A DNA stretch of 64,000 nucleotides from an uncultured Ruminococcus sp. (GCA_902797885.1 CADBUP010000020.1:1-64000); one strand, 5' to 3'; positions 8,772-18,398 are shown, counted from the stretch's first letter. Notes: generated by a model not told the origin, from the letters alone. Translations and numbers: made by a program.

Positions 8772-9335
8772 ATGAATACACCGAACAAGCTGACTGTTCT
8801 GCGCGTTATTCTTATACCTGTATTTATGATATTTTATTTGATTGACAAGGAATGGTCGCTGTATGCGGCGCTGATTGTCTTTGCGTCAGCAACGATAACC
8901 GACCGCCTTGACGGAAAGCTGGCGCGCAAATACAATCAGATAACTACATTCGGGAAGCTGATGGACCCGCTTGCCGACAAGATTTTGATTATGTCGGCTC
9001 TCATATGCTTTATTCAGAAGGATATACATTATATTAACGCAGGAGTGGTAATGGTAATACTCGCGCGCGAGCTTCTCGTCACCGGAATCCGTACCCTTGC
9101 AATGGGCGAGAACAAGGTTATTGCCGCAAGCCCTTGGGGCAAGGCAAAGACCGTATCTCAGTTCATTTTAGTTATCTCGGTCATGGTCTTTTCAGCGGCA
9201 GAAATACACCTTCCTCAGCTCAGCGGGACTCTTGACATTATAACACTTATTATGGTAATAGCGGCGGTTCTGCTGACAATTTATTCCGGCTGGGATTATA
9301 TGTGGAAAAACAGAAGCCTTTTAACCTTTAAATAA
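8772..9335 (+). CDS. pgsA: CDP-diacylglycerol-glycerol-3-phosphate 3-phosphatidyltransferase
   Basis: 187 residues. A membrane CDP-alcohol phosphotransferase making phosphatidylglycerol phosphate, the first committed step to phosphatidylglycerol and cardiolipin. The family signature D-x2-DG-x2-AR-x8-G-x3-D-x3-D is complete: D44, D47-G48, A51-R52, G61, D65, D69. Several hydrophobic helices surround it. It opens with MNTPNKLTVLR, as most bacterial PgsA proteins do. plsX follows at 22 nt, so phospholipid genes are grouped. Confidence 0.95.
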   Translation: MNTPNKLTVLRVILIPVFMIFYLIDKEWSLYAALIVFASATITDRLDGKLARKYNQITTFGKLMDPLADKILIMSALICFIQKDIHYINAGVVMVILARELLVTGIRTLAMGENKVIAASPWGKAKTVSQFILVISVMVFSAAEIHLPQLSGTLDIITLIMVIAAVLLTIYSGWDYMWKNRSLLTFK

Positions 9336-9356
9336 ACGGAAAGGACTTGATGATAA

Positions 9357-10370
9357 ATGAAAATAATAGTAGATGCGATGGGCGGCGACAACGCCCCCTC
9401 CGAAATCGTCCGCGGTTGTATCGAGGGTGTAGAAAAGCTTGATATAGAGCTTGTCCTGGTCGGCAAGCAAGAGCTTATCGAAGCCGAGCTTAAAAAGAAC
9501 GGCTATAACGGAGACAAAATATCAATAGTGAACGCCGATGAAGTAATCAGCGGCGAAGACGACCCTATCACCGCTATCAGACACAAGAAAAAATCGTCTA
9601 TGCACATTGGCCTTAACCTCGCCGCAAAGGGCGAGGGCGATGCGTTTGTCAGTGCAGGAAACACGGGTGCGCTTATCTCGGGCGCAACGCTCATAGTTAA
9701 ACGAATTCCCGGAATCCGCCGCGCGGCTCTCGCCCCGGTACTTCCGAGCAGCGATGGATTCTATCTTCTGATTGACTCGGGTGCAAACGCAGAATGCACC
9801 CCCGAATTTTTAAAACAATTCGCCCTTATGGGTTCTGTTTATATGCAGAGGTTTATGGATATGCCCAACCCCCGCGTGGGGCTTGTCAACATCGGAACGG
9901 AGGAGGACAAGGGAACCGACACAATTCGCGCGGCGCATAAGCTTCTTAAAGACGCACCTATTAACTATACCGGCTATGTTGAAGCACGTGAAATCCCCCT
10001 CGGCGGTGCGGATGTTGTTGTATGCGACGGCTTCACCGGAAATGTCCTTCTTAAATTTATGGAGGGTATGGCATCAGCATTCGGCAAGATGCTTAAAAAT
10101 ATTTTTTATAAAAACACAAGGTCGAAGCTTGCCGCTCTTGCCGTCAGGGACGGCATAGCCGATATGAAGAAGAGTATGGATTATAAAGAACACGGCGGCG
10201 CTCCCGTTCTCGGCGTTAGAAAACCGGTTATAAAAGCTCACGGAAGCTCTGACGCAAAGGCCTTTTTTAGTGCGCTCAGACAGACAAAGAAGCTCGTTGA
10301 ATGTAACCTCGTCGAGAATATCTCAAGCGGAATTGCACAATTTAATACCGATAACGCGGCTGATAATTAA
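9357..10370 (+). CDS. plsX: Phosphate acyltransferase PlsX
   Basis: 337 residues. PlsX converts acyl-ACP to acyl phosphate, the donor for PlsY in phospholipid synthesis. The start MKIIVDAMGGDNAPSEIV is diagnostic, and FVSAGNTGALISGA and VCDGFTGNVLLK also match the family. GGAAAGG precedes the ATG. acpP, the carrier whose acyl groups it uses, lies downstream with its own promoter. The Bacillus regulator gene fapR is not present upstream. Confidence 0.96.
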   Translation: MKIIVDAMGGDNAPSEIVRGCIEGVEKLDIELVLVGKQELIEAELKKNGYNGDKISIVNADEVISGEDDPITAIRHKKKSSMHIGLNLAAKGEGDAFVSAGNTGALISGATLIVKRIPGIRRAALAPVLPSSDGFYLLIDSGANAECTPEFLKQFALMGSVYMQRFMDMPNPRVGLVNIGTEEDKGTDTIRAAHKLLKDAPINYTGYVEAREIPLGGADVVVCDGFTGNVLLKFMEGMASAFGKMLKNIFYKNTRSKLAALAVRDGIADMKKSMDYKEHGGAPVLGVRKPVIKAHGSSDAKAFFSALRQTKKLVECNLVENISSGIAQFNTDNAADN

Positions 10371-10429
10371 TTTTTGTGATTTTTGTCAATTTTTTTGATA
10401 AAAAACTTGAAATATTACCTATATAGATA

Positions 10430-10458
10430 TTGACTAAAGGAAATATCTGTGCTATAGT
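10430..10458 (+). promoter_or_regulatory. Sigma-A promoter of acpP
   Basis: TTGACT (10430-10435), 17 bp, TATAGT (10453-10458). The leader of about 105 nt contains a CGCCCG/CGGGCG stem around 10502-10535. No FapR-type palindrome is visible. Confidence 0.75.
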
Positions 10459-10569
10459 GTGGGTACGGCATATAATTTTGACTTTTGTATATGCAAAGGT
10501 ATCGCCCGCTTGGCTTTCCGCCGTTCCGTCGGGCGACTTGAATCAGACACAAATACTTAACTTTAGGAG

Positions 10570-10815
10570 GTGGATACTATGGATGATATTTTTGAAAGAG
10601 TTAAGGAACTTACCGTAGAAGAACTTGGTGTATCGGCGGATATGGTTACCCCCGATGCCTCTTTTGTTGATGACTTAGAAGCGGATTCGCTGGATCTTAT
10701 GCAGCTTATGATGGCTATTGAGGAAGAGTTTGACCTTGACGAAATTTCCGATGAGGATGCAGAGAACATTGTTACCGTCAATGACGCTGTTGCATATATA
10801 AACGACAGAATTTAA
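10570..10815 (+). CDS. acpP: Acyl carrier protein
   Basis: 81 residues, very acidic. The phosphopantetheine attachment serine is S37 in the [10 protein letters not shown] motif. The helix that follows ([13 protein letters not shown]) is the usual partner-recognition helix. AGGAGG lies 8 nt before the ATG, consistent with high expression. The gene has its own promoter and ends before a strong hairpin, so it can be made independently of plsX and rnc. The plsX-acpP-rnc order is standard in Firmicutes. Confidence 0.97.
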   Translation: MDTMDDIFERVKELTVEELGVSADMVTPDASFVDDLEADSLDLMQLMMAIEEEFDLDEISDEDAENIVTVNDAVAYINDRI

Positions 10816-10850
10816 TTTTATCGGCGGCGGCACGGTTCGCCGCTTATAAG

Positions 10851-10900
10851 ATCACCCGGAAAGCTGCATCGCTCAAGGTGCATTTTTCCGGGTGATTTTA
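10851..10900 (+). terminator. Terminator between acpP and rnc
   Basis: The stem ATCACCCGGAAA pairs with its exact complement at 10885-10896 across a loop of about 22 nt and is followed by a moderate T-rich stretch. It would let acpP be expressed above rnc. Confidence 0.75.
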
Positions 10901-10924
10901 CTTTATATTATAAGGAGAATCACT

Positions 10925-11581
10925 ATGAATATCGGTTATGAATTTAAAAACAAGAAATTGCTTGATGTTGCTCTTACTCATATATCGCTCGCAAACGAAA
11001 AGAATATCGAAAGCAACCAACGGCTTGAATTTTTAGGCGACAGTATCTTATCGTTTGTAGTCGCCGAGTATATCTATAACAAGTTCACCGACCTCGCGGA
11101 GGGCAGACTGACCGAGGTTCGCGCGGAGGCGGTATGCGAAAGGTCGCTCGCCGAAGCCGCCAAAAAAATGGACTTGGGAAGCGCAGTTAAATTCGGGCGT
11201 TCGGAAAGCGGCGTAGGTGCGGCAAAGCCCTCTATCCTTTGTGACACATACGAAGCGGTTTTGGGCGCAATATATCTTGACGGTGGAATTGAGCCGGCAA
11301 GAGAATGGATAATGAACAATCTGAAAAGCACCATTGAGGACGCGAGAATCACCCATCGGTATAACTATAAGTCCGAGATACAAAACTTCTTTCAGAAACG
11401 TGACAAGGGCACCGATGTTGTAAATTATTCCTTAGTCGAGAGAAAGGGTCCCGACCATATGCCCGTTTTTAAGGTAAACGCGCTATACCGCGGAAAGGTG
11501 ATAGGCACGGGTACGGGCAAAAACCTTAAATCCGCCGAACAGGCGGCGGCAAGGATGGCGGCGGAAAGGTATATAAAATGA
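10925..11581 (+). CDS. rnc: Ribonuclease III
   Basis: 218 residues. Double-strand-specific endonuclease for rRNA and mRNA processing. The RNase III signature NQRLEFLGDS is at 31-40; the second catalytic acidic cluster (LCDTYEAVLGAIYLDGG) follows, and the double-stranded RNA-binding domain fills about 145-217. I chose the ATG at 10925 because AAGGAG is 7 nt upstream; an in-frame ATG 33 nt earlier would overlap the terminator. It overlaps the next gene by four bases (ATGA). Confidence 0.96.
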   Translation: MNIGYEFKNKKLLDVALTHISLANEKNIESNQRLEFLGDSILSFVVAEYIYNKFTDLAEGRLTEVRAEAVCERSLAEAAKKMDLGSAVKFGRSESGVGAAKPSILCDTYEAVLGAIYLDGGIEPAREWIMNNLKSTIEDARITHRYNYKSEIQNFFQKRDKGTDVVNYSLVERKGPDHMPVFKVNALYRGKVIGTGTGKNLKSAEQAAARMAAERYIK

Positions 11582-12549
11582 AGAAGTACAACATTCCCGT
11601 TTTTATTCCCCATAACGGCTGTCCGAATGACTGTGTATTTTGTAATCAAAAAAAGATTACCGGAGTTCAGACCGAGGTTACGCCCTCGGATGCGGCACAT
11701 ATCATAGACAAATATTTGAATTTTCTTCCGAAAGACAACCGCTATATCGAAATTGCATTTTTCGGCGGAAGCTTTACCGGACTTTCGCTTGAGCTTCAAG
11801 AGGAATTTTTAAAAACAGCCTATAAATACCGAGATCAGACCGACGGCATAAGAATGTCAACCAGACCCGACTATATAAATGACGATGTTCTGAGCTTAGC
11901 CAGTAAGTACAATGTACGCACGATTGAGCTGGGCTTGCAATCATCAAACGACAACGTTCTTATTAAAAACAACCGGGGTCACCGCTTTGCCGACACCGTT
12001 GCCGCGGCCAAACTGATAAAGGCATATGATATAGATTTAGGGCTTCAGATGATGATAGGGATGTACGGTTCAAGTCCCGAAATCGACTTAAAAACCGCAT
12101 ATGATACCGCCGCACTTTCGCCCAAATGCGTCAGAATCTACCCTACGCTTACGCTTTCGGGAACAAAGCTTGAAGAATATTATAAAAGCGACAAATATGT
12201 TCCTTATGACCTAAACACCGCAATATCGGTAACAGACAAGGTTATGCGTGTGTTTGAGGAACAAAACATAGAGATAATCCGAGTCGGTCTGCACTCTGAC
12301 GAAAGTCTCACCTCGGGCAGTATTGTTGCCGGTCCTTATCACCCGGCATTCCGCGAACTCGTTCTTTGCAGACGTCAGAGAGATAAAATCGAGCGTGATA
12401 TAATAGAACGCAATATGCATGATTGTGTCTATACGCTGAACGTTCCGCGTCAGAAAGAGTCAGAGGTAATCGGCCACAAACGCTGTAACGCGAGATACTT
12501 TAAAGAAAAATACAATATAGACCTTAAAACAACGCCCGATTTCTTTTAA
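11578..12549 (+). CDS. Radical SAM protein, Elp3-like core
   Basis: 323 residues. The radical-SAM cluster cysteines are C15, C19 and C22 in NGCPNDCVFC. FFGGSFTG and STRPDYIND resemble the catalytic core of Elp3/YhcC-type radical-SAM proteins, but there is no acetyltransferase domain as in true Elp3. A gene of this kind after rnc is a recurrent clostridial arrangement (rnc, radical SAM, often smc). Its substrate is unknown; nucleic acid modification is a guess from the family. The start overlaps the rnc stop, so translation is coupled. Its last codons form half of a terminator shared with hemZ. Confidence 0.8.
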   Translation: MKKYNIPVFIPHNGCPNDCVFCNQKKITGVQTEVTPSDAAHIIDKYLNFLPKDNRYIEIAFFGGSFTGLSLELQEEFLKTAYKYRDQTDGIRMSTRPDYINDDVLSLASKYNVRTIELGLQSSNDNVLIKNNRGHRFADTVAAAKLIKAYDIDLGLQMMIGMYGSSPEIDLKTAYDTAALSPKCVRIYPTLTLSGTKLEEYYKSDKYVPYDLNTAISVTDKVMRVFEEQNIEIIRVGLHSDESLTSGSIVAGPYHPAFRELVLCRRQRDKIERDIIERNMHDCVYTLNVPRQKESEVIGHKRCNARYFKEKYNIDLKTTPDFF

Positions 12550-12563
12550 ATCAGGCGTTGTTT
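12527..12563. terminator. Bidirectional terminator made of the 3' coding ends of two convergent genes
   Basis: The arms AAACAACGCCCGATTT and AAATCAGGCGTTGTTT pair with a single mismatch around a short T-rich loop. Both stop codons (12547-12549 plus, 12551-12553 minus) lie inside the hairpin, with T runs on each exit side. Confidence 0.75.
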
Positions 12564-13729
12564 CTTAGCGCGTCCTTTCGGCTCAGCATCTCATCAAGCC
12601 TCTCGATATAGTCTTTCGGCTCTTTGACGTTAAAAATTCTTTCTATTCTGTCACAGGTTCGGTCAACCGTCTTTGTCACTCCGCCGCAGCCAAGCGAGAT
12701 TATAGTCTGTATCTCTTCCATGATATAAATATTATACAGACTTTCAAACCCCGGCTTTGTATATGCGACATTTTCAAGGTTACCGAGCTGATTTTTCTGT
12801 CTATACATATAATACGGATGTTTTCCGCGGCCGCGGAGAAAGTCGTAGGCAAAGTCAACCATTTCCGCCACCGTATCTCCGTCGGTCAGCTGATAATCCT
12901 TTAGGTATTCGTGAAGTCTTGACGAGCGTTTTATGCTCATAACGTGAACCGTTGTATCCTCGGGCGACATTTTTTCTACCCTTTCAAGCGTATATTTAAA
13001 CATATCAAGGTCTTCCCCAGGAAGCCCGGCGATAACATCCATATTTATATTGTCAAAACCACAGTCGCGGGCAAGGTAAAACGCCTGTTCTATTTCTTCG
13101 GGCGTATGTGCCCTTCCTATCAAATGAAGCGTGTCAAGATTCATACTCTGTGGATTTATGCTGATTCGGTCAACACCGCGGCGCTTAAGCGTCATCAGCT
13201 TTTCGCGGTCAATCGTATCCGGTCTGCCGGCCTCAACCGTAAATTCCTTGCAGCAGCTTAAATCAAAGCTGTCTCTTAAATGCGACAGCATATTGTCAAG
13301 CAAGGGCGCCGAAAGCGTTGTCGGCGTTCCTCCGCCGATATAAACCGTTTCAACCGTGTTTCCGTTTTCCGAAACTATGTCTGAAACATAAGAAATTTCG
13401 CGCTTTAACGCCTCAACATACTTATCGGTGAACCGCGCCGCCTGTTTCGTTCCGCAGGTGACAAACGAACAATACAGGCACCGCGTCGGGCAGAACGGGA
13501 TTCCTATATATATGCTTACGCCGCTATCTGACATACTTTTCCGGATAGGGAGCTCCGCCTGTGCGACTTCGGTCGCAAGCCTTGCCTTCTTCTCGTCGGC
13601 ACCGTATTCACGCATAAAATATCGAATGGTATCATCGGCGCTCATTCCGCCAAGCAAAAGCTTAGTTGCTATTTTTGAAGGGCGGATACCCGTCAGAACG
13701 CCCCATGGCGATTTGGTATTCTCAGTCAT
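12551..13729 (-). CDS. hemZ: HemZ-type radical SAM coproporphyrinogen dehydrogenase homologue, short N-terminus
   Basis: 392 residues. The radical-SAM cysteines are C80, C84 and C87 in IPFCPTRCLYCSF; the phenylalanine after the last cysteine and the IGGGTPT segment are typical of the HemN/HemZ group. PWGVLTGIRPSKI at 8-20 marks HemZ. In family members I know (about 480-500 residues) this segment lies roughly 100 residues in, so the N-terminal region is missing here. The start ATG overlaps the stop of the MBL gene by 4 nt, which makes a longer form unlikely. True coproporphyrinogen oxidation is uncertain because many HemN-like proteins have other roles. recJ-relA-MBL-hemZ is a conserved clostridial order. 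Confidence 0.82.
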   Translation of the reverse strand: MTENTKSPWGVLTGIRPSKIATKLLLGGMSADDTIRYFMREYGADEKKARLATEVAQAELPIRKSMSDSGVSIYIGIPFCPTRCLYCSFVTCGTKQAARFTDKYVEALKREISYVSDIVSENGNTVETVYIGGGTPTTLSAPLLDNMLSHLRDSFDLSCCKEFTVEAGRPDTIDREKLMTLKRRGVDRISINPQSMNLDTLHLIGRAHTPEEIEQAFYLARDCGFDNINMDVIAGLPGEDLDMFKYTLERVEKMSPEDTTVHVMSIKRSSRLHEYLKDYQLTDGDTVAEMVDFAYDFLRGRGKHPYYMYRQKNQLGNLENVAYTKPGFESLYNIYIMEEIQTIISLGCGGVTKTVDRTCDRIERIFNVKEPKDYIERLDEMLSRKDALRNNA

Positions 13730-14349
13730 TTTATATACGGGTTCCCCTTTCGTTCTTCTCCGATTGTGGTCGAAGGGCCGTGTCCCGGGTAAACCTCTGT
13801 ATCATCGGGAAGCGGCATAAGCTTATCATTAATCGAGTTTATCTCTTCTATCATATTTCCGGTAGGGTGATCCCATCGCCCCACACTTAAACGAAACAGC
13901 GTATCACCGCTAAGCAATGTCTTTCCGCTTAACAGGCATATACTGTCTTCGGTATGTCCGGGCGTGTGCAGAACCTTAATTTTGTTTCCTCGGAAATCGA
14001 TTTCATCTCCGTCCTTCAAAAGCTTATCCGGCTTTGTCGGCGGAATTTCTATATTCATATACTGTGCAAGATTACGCACCGGGTCGCGCATAAAATCAGC
14101 GGTCTTTTCAAATACAGAAAGTGTCGCCCCGGTTTTTTCTTTAAGTTCCTTAAGCGCAAGGATGTGGTCAAAATGACCATGTGTTAAAACTATATCCGTT
14201 ATTTTAAGCCCCTTGTCTCCGGCGAAAGCAATAATCTCATCCGCCTTATCGGGTGCGTCAACTACCATTGCGTCCTTTGTTTTCTCGTCCGCCCAAATGT
14301 AACAATTATTAGAAAGCTGTCCGAGCACAAGCGTATATAATGTCATCAT
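13726..14349 (-). CDS. MBL-fold metallohydrolase (hydroxyacylglutathione hydrolase-like, YqgX type)
   Basis: 207 residues. The metal-binding motif THGHFDH (HxHxDH), a later H in LHTPGHTEDS, and the terminal GHGPSTTIGEE follow the glyoxalase II-like subgroup. The compact length without a glyoxalase II C-terminal domain suits the Firmicutes YqgX/YcbL-like group, thioester hydrolases whose physiological substrate is unsettled. It lies 13 nt after relA and overlaps hemZ by 4 nt. Confidence 0.88.
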   Translation of the reverse strand: MMTLYTLVLGQLSNNCYIWADEKTKDAMVVDAPDKADEIIAFAGDKGLKITDIVLTHGHFDHILALKELKEKTGATLSVFEKTADFMRDPVRNLAQYMNIEIPPTKPDKLLKDGDEIDFRGNKIKVLHTPGHTEDSICLLSGKTLLSGDTLFRLSVGRWDHPTGNMIEEINSINDKLMPLPDDTEVYPGHGPSTTIGEERKGNPYIK

Positions 14350-14362
14350 ATGCTATCCCCCT

Positions 14363-16555
14363 TTACTGTCTGCGGCGTACTATTGAAAGCACGTCATCTA
14401 TCTTTTTAAGTCTTTTTATAACCTTATCAAGCTGTTGCGTATCAGAAATTTCAACCGTAACTTCTATTATAGCAAGGTTATTCTTCCCCGTTCTGGCGTT
14501 TACGTTAGTGGCAACAAGCTTAAACTCAGAAAGCGCCGCCATAATGTCGAGCAAGAGGTTCGCTCTGTTGCCCGCCGTAACGGTAAGCGTCGACAGGAAG
14601 CTCGCACCCGTATCGTTTGCCCAATGCACGGGAATAAAACGAGTGCTTTCTTCCTCGTTATGCAGGGCGTGAATCATATTAATACAGTCGGCGCGATGGA
14701 TTGCCACACCTCTTCCGCGGGTGACATAGCCAACGATATTATCGCCGGGAACAGGATTACAGCAATGCGAAAAACGAATAAGACAGTTGTCGATTCCTTC
14801 AACCACAACGCCGCTGTTATTTGTCTTATCAGACGTTCTGGCAACAATCGGAATAAGCTCTGCCGGGGTCAGGTTTTCGTCCTTTGCAATCTTCTTCTTG
14901 CACTCGGTTTTAAACCTTGTCACGAAACGTGATGCGTTTGTACTTCCGTAGCCTATCGCCGACATAAGGTCATCATAGTTATTAAAGCCGTACTTACGCG
15001 CAAGGCTCTGAATCATCTCTTTATCATCGATAAACGAAGCGGGTATAGAACTTTTCTTAAGCTCGTGTTCAAGTATCTCGTGACCCTTTGCTATATTTTC
15101 TTCGCGGTTTACCCTCTTAAACCACTGGTTTATCTTGTTCTTCGCCTGAGAGGTCTTGCATATTTTTATCCAGTCAAGGTTCGGCCCCGATGACGTCTTT
15201 GACGTGATAATATCCACTATATCACCGTTTTTCAGGGTATAATCAAGGGTAACAATCTTTCCGTTCACCTTTGCTCCGACCATACGGTTTCCGACCGCAC
15301 TGTGTATCGCGTATGCAAAGTCAATCGGCGTTGCGTTAATCGGAAGGCTTATTACATCGCCCTTCGGCGTGAAAACGAACACCTCGTCGCTGAACATATC
15401 TATTTTCAGCGCCTGCATAAAGTCCTCGCCGTTGGTCTCCTTCTGGATTTCAAGAAGCTGTTTTATCCATTCAAGCTTCTCGTCCATATCGGTTGTTCCG
15501 CTTATGCCCTCTTTATACTTCCAGTGAGCGGCAATACCGTTTTCCGCCGTGTGGTGCATCTCCCACGTCCTGATCTGAATTTCAAACGGTGTTCCGCCCG
15601 GCCCCATAAGCGTCGAATGAAGCGACTGATACATATTTGGCTTAGGCATAGCTATATAATCCTTAAATCTTCCCGGAATCGGCTTAAAAAGCTCGTGAAC
15701 CGTTCCTAAAACGGCATAACATTCAGCAACCGTATCTACTATTACTCTGACCGCAAACAGGTCATATAATTCATCTATGGTCTTATTCTGCATATACATT
15801 TTTCTGTATATGCTGTAAAAATGCTTCGCCCTGCCCTCTATGTGCGGTTCAATCCCCAATGTTTCGGAAAGCCGTTTTTTAAGTATATCGATTATCTTCT
15901 TTATAAACTCCTCGCGTTCGCTTCGCTTCTGAGCGATTTTATCCACTATTTCGTAATACGCAACAGGGTCGATATATCTGAGCGCCGTATCCTCAAGCTC
16001 CCACTTAATCTTTGACATACCGAGGCGGTGGGCGAGAGGTGCGTAGACCTCAAGGGTTTCTCTGGCTATAGTTCTCTGTTTTTCTTCCGGCATATATTTA
16101 AGTGTCTGCATATTATGAAGCCTGTCGGCAAGCTTTATAACAATAACCCTAATATCCTTTGCCATCGCAAAGAACATCTTACGCAGGTTCTCAATCTGCT
16201 GTTCTTCTTTTGAATGGGTCGGAATCTTTCCGAGCTTGGTAACACCGTCAACCAGCATAGCGATTGTCTCGCCGAATTCCCTTACTATATCTTCATACGT
16301 CGCGTCGGTATCCTCGACCACGTCATGCAAGAGTGCGGCACAGACAGACTGTGGGTCAAGCTCTAAATCCGCAATAATATGAGCTACGTGAATCGGATGC
16401 GTAAAGTACGGCTCACCCGACTTTCGCACTTGATTTTTGTGCTTTTCCGCGGCATAGTTATACGCCTTTTCAACAATCTGAAGGTCATCAGCCTTGTGAT
16501 ACTTGCGGATTTTAGCAAGCAGGGTGTCGAGATTGTATTCCTGTTTTGCCTCCAT
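14363..16555 (-). CDS. relA: Bifunctional (p)ppGpp synthetase/hydrolase, RelA/SpoT family
   Basis: 730 residues. Domains in order: HD hydrolase (about 30-180, with HPIHVAHI and LLHDVVEDTD), synthetase (about 240-350, with FAVRVIVD and PKPNMYQSLHST), TGS (about 390-450, VFTPKGDVISLP), helical and zinc-finger-like region (FSHCCNPVPGDNIVGYV), and C-terminal ACT domain (about 650-725). HD residues are intact, so both making and removing the alarmone are expected. I chose the ATG at 16555 because AAGGGGGG lies 7 nt upstream; an upstream in-frame start would sit in a hairpin. In relatives apt commonly lies between recJ and relA; here only about 95 nt separate them. Confidence 0.96.
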   Translation of the reverse strand: MEAKQEYNLDTLLAKIRKYHKADDLQIVEKAYNYAAEKHKNQVRKSGEPYFTHPIHVAHIIADLELDPQSVCAALLHDVVEDTDATYEDIVREFGETIAMLVDGVTKLGKIPTHSKEEQQIENLRKMFFAMAKDIRVIVIKLADRLHNMQTLKYMPEEKQRTIARETLEVYAPLAHRLGMSKIKWELEDTALRYIDPVAYYEIVDKIAQKRSEREEFIKKIIDILKKRLSETLGIEPHIEGRAKHFYSIYRKMYMQNKTIDELYDLFAVRVIVDTVAECYAVLGTVHELFKPIPGRFKDYIAMPKPNMYQSLHSTLMGPGGTPFEIQIRTWEMHHTAENGIAAHWKYKEGISGTTDMDEKLEWIKQLLEIQKETNGEDFMQALKIDMFSDEVFVFTPKGDVISLPINATPIDFAYAIHSAVGNRMVGAKVNGKIVTLDYTLKNGDIVDIITSKTSSGPNLDWIKICKTSQAKNKINQWFKRVNREENIAKGHEILEHELKKSSIPASFIDDKEMIQSLARKYGFNNYDDLMSAIGYGSTNASRFVTRFKTECKKKIAKDENLTPAELIPIVARTSDKTNNSGVVVEGIDNCLIRFSHCCNPVPGDNIVGYVTRGRGVAIHRADCINMIHALHNEEESTRFIPVHWANDTGASFLSTLTVTAGNRANLLLDIMAALSEFKLVATNVNARTGKNNLAIIEVTVEISDTQQLDKVIKRLKKIDDVLSIVRRRQ

Positions 16556-16582
16556 AGTGCAACCCCCCTTAAAAATTGTCAA

Positions 16583-16610
16583 TTAAAGCCGGCTTGATTG
16601 CCGGCTTTAA
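16583..16610 (-). terminator. Hairpin between recJ and relA
   Basis: An 11-bp perfect stem, TTAAAGCCGGC with its complement around a 6-nt loop. On the minus strand it is followed only by an interrupted T stretch, so it may attenuate rather than stop transcription into relA. Confidence 0.6.
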
Positions 16611-16651
16611 AAGGTTTTCTTGTTATAGGAAAGCCGGTAACCTCGCCGGAC

Positions 16652-18355
16652 TTATTCTTCTTCAACTTTCTTGATGTCCTTGAGTATGAGCTGAACATTC
16701 TGAAAGCCCTTATAGTCATTGATGTCGAGAGCGAACGCAACATCAATAAAGTCGCCCTCTTCGAGATGGTGATAGTATTCACCCATGCCGAAGCCCACCG
16801 CGTCAAGGTACTTTCCTTCCTTGAGGAGCGTCATTCTGAGATGCTTTCCCTCGCTCATAACACTAATTTTGTGTATCTTGATATTACGCACAGCGAACGC
16901 AGGCGTAGGATTATCCACGCCGAACGGCTGAAGTCGATTAATATCGTGAACGGTATCAATGGTTATGTAGGGAACCTTTATCGCCGCGTCAAGCATAACC
17001 GTGGGGACAAGCATAGATTCGCTTATTTTGTCCTTTGAATACTCGTTAATTTTCTTTCTGAATTCCTCTATATTTGACGACTTAATCGTAAGACCCGCCG
17101 CAAGCTCATGCCCGCCGAATTTTTCAAGCAGGTCTGAACATCTTTCGAGTGCACCGAAAAGATTAAATCCCGAGACACTTCTGCCCGAGCCTTTAGCTTC
17201 ATCTCCGTCTATCGCAAAGAGTATCGACGGCTTATAAAACTTCTCGGTTATCTTAGACGAAACTATTCCCACGATTCCGTGATGCCAATTCTCGTGAGGA
17301 ATAACGATAATTTTGTCCTCCTTGACCTCAGGATGCTCTTCTATATATTCAAGCGCCTCTTTAAACATCTTCTGTTCGGTCTGCTGACGCAGGGAATTTT
17401 CCTCGCAAAGCGAATTAGCAAGCTTCATCGCGTTTTCTTCGTCGTCGGTCAGAAAGAGCTCGACACTTCTCGAAGCACAGCCGAGTCTTCCGCTTGCATT
17501 GATTCGGGGCGCAATTATATATCCGATCGTCGAGGTGGTTATTGCCTTTCCGTTTGTAGAAACGTCAATAAGCGCCTTTAAGCCAACATTTTTTGTGCGT
17601 TTAAAGCGCTTTAACCCCTCTGTCACAATAACGCGGTTTTCGTCAACAAGCGGCGAAATATCCGCAACGGTACCGAGGCACATAAGGTCGGCATAATCCT
17701 CCATCAGTTCAAAAAGCGAGCTGTTTTTATCCAAAGCCTGAATCAGCTTGAATACAACTCCGACCCCGGCAAGGCTCTTAAACGGATACTTACAATCCTT
17801 ACGCTTGGGGTCAATCGCCGCATACACATCGGGGATTCTTTCCTTACACTCATGATGGTCTGTAACAATGACATCCAATCCGATTTCCGTTGCATATTCA
17901 CATTCTTCAACAGCGGTGATGCCCGTATCAACCGTTATGATGAGCGAACTTCCGCGCGTCTTTATCTTGTCAAGGGCATCTCGGTTCACCCCATAACCCT
18001 CTTGCATCCTGTCAGGAACATAATAGTCAACGTCTATACCGAGGCCGCTTAAATATTTATATAGTATAGCGATTGCGGTTATACCGTCAACGTCATAATC
18101 TCCGTATATTGTAATTCTTTCGCCTGCTTCCTTTGCGGCATTTATGCGTTTAACCGCCTTGTCCATATCGCGCATAAGGAACGGGTCATACATAGTCCCC
18201 AAATCCTTAGAGAGAAATTTCTTAATCTGTTCGTCCTCTCTGACGCCGCGGTTATAAAGAACTATAGAAGTCAGCGGCGAAATTCCAAACGTCCTTGAAA
18301 TTTCAAGAACACGCGACTTATCAAATTCTTTCAGAAGCCATTTTTTCTTTAACAT
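16652..18355 (-). CDS. recJ: Single-stranded-DNA-specific exonuclease RecJ
   Basis: 567 residues. 5'-3' exonuclease of the DHH superfamily acting in recombination and mismatch repair. Motifs: ITIYGDYDVDGITA (about 77-90), VTDHHE (the DHH residues), GVGVVFKLIQ, and the DHHA1 GGHELAAGLTI segment near 390. A C-terminal OB-like part completes it. It is transcribed from its own promoter 78 bp upstream and leads into relA. Confidence 0.96.
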   Translation of the reverse strand: MLKKKWLLKEFDKSRVLEISRTFGISPLTSIVLYNRGVREDEQIKKFLSKDLGTMYDPFLMRDMDKAVKRINAAKEAGERITIYGDYDVDGITAIAILYKYLSGLGIDVDYYVPDRMQEGYGVNRDALDKIKTRGSSLIITVDTGITAVEECEYATEIGLDVIVTDHHECKERIPDVYAAIDPKRKDCKYPFKSLAGVGVVFKLIQALDKNSSLFELMEDYADLMCLGTVADISPLVDENRVIVTEGLKRFKRTKNVGLKALIDVSTNGKAITTSTIGYIIAPRINASGRLGCASRSVELFLTDDEENAMKLANSLCEENSLRQQTEQKMFKEALEYIEEHPEVKEDKIIVIPHENWHHGIVGIVSSKITEKFYKPSILFAIDGDEAKGSGRSVSGFNLFGALERCSDLLEKFGGHELAAGLTIKSSNIEEFRKKINEYSKDKISESMLVPTVMLDAAIKVPYITIDTVHDINRLQPFGVDNPTPAFAVRNIKIHKISVMSEGKHLRMTLLKEGKYLDAVGFGMGEYYHHLEEGDFIDVAFALDINDYKGFQNVQLILKDIKKVEEE

Positions 18356-18398
18356 AACGTATAATCTCCCGGTTAGTTTATTTCCACAAATTTGTACT

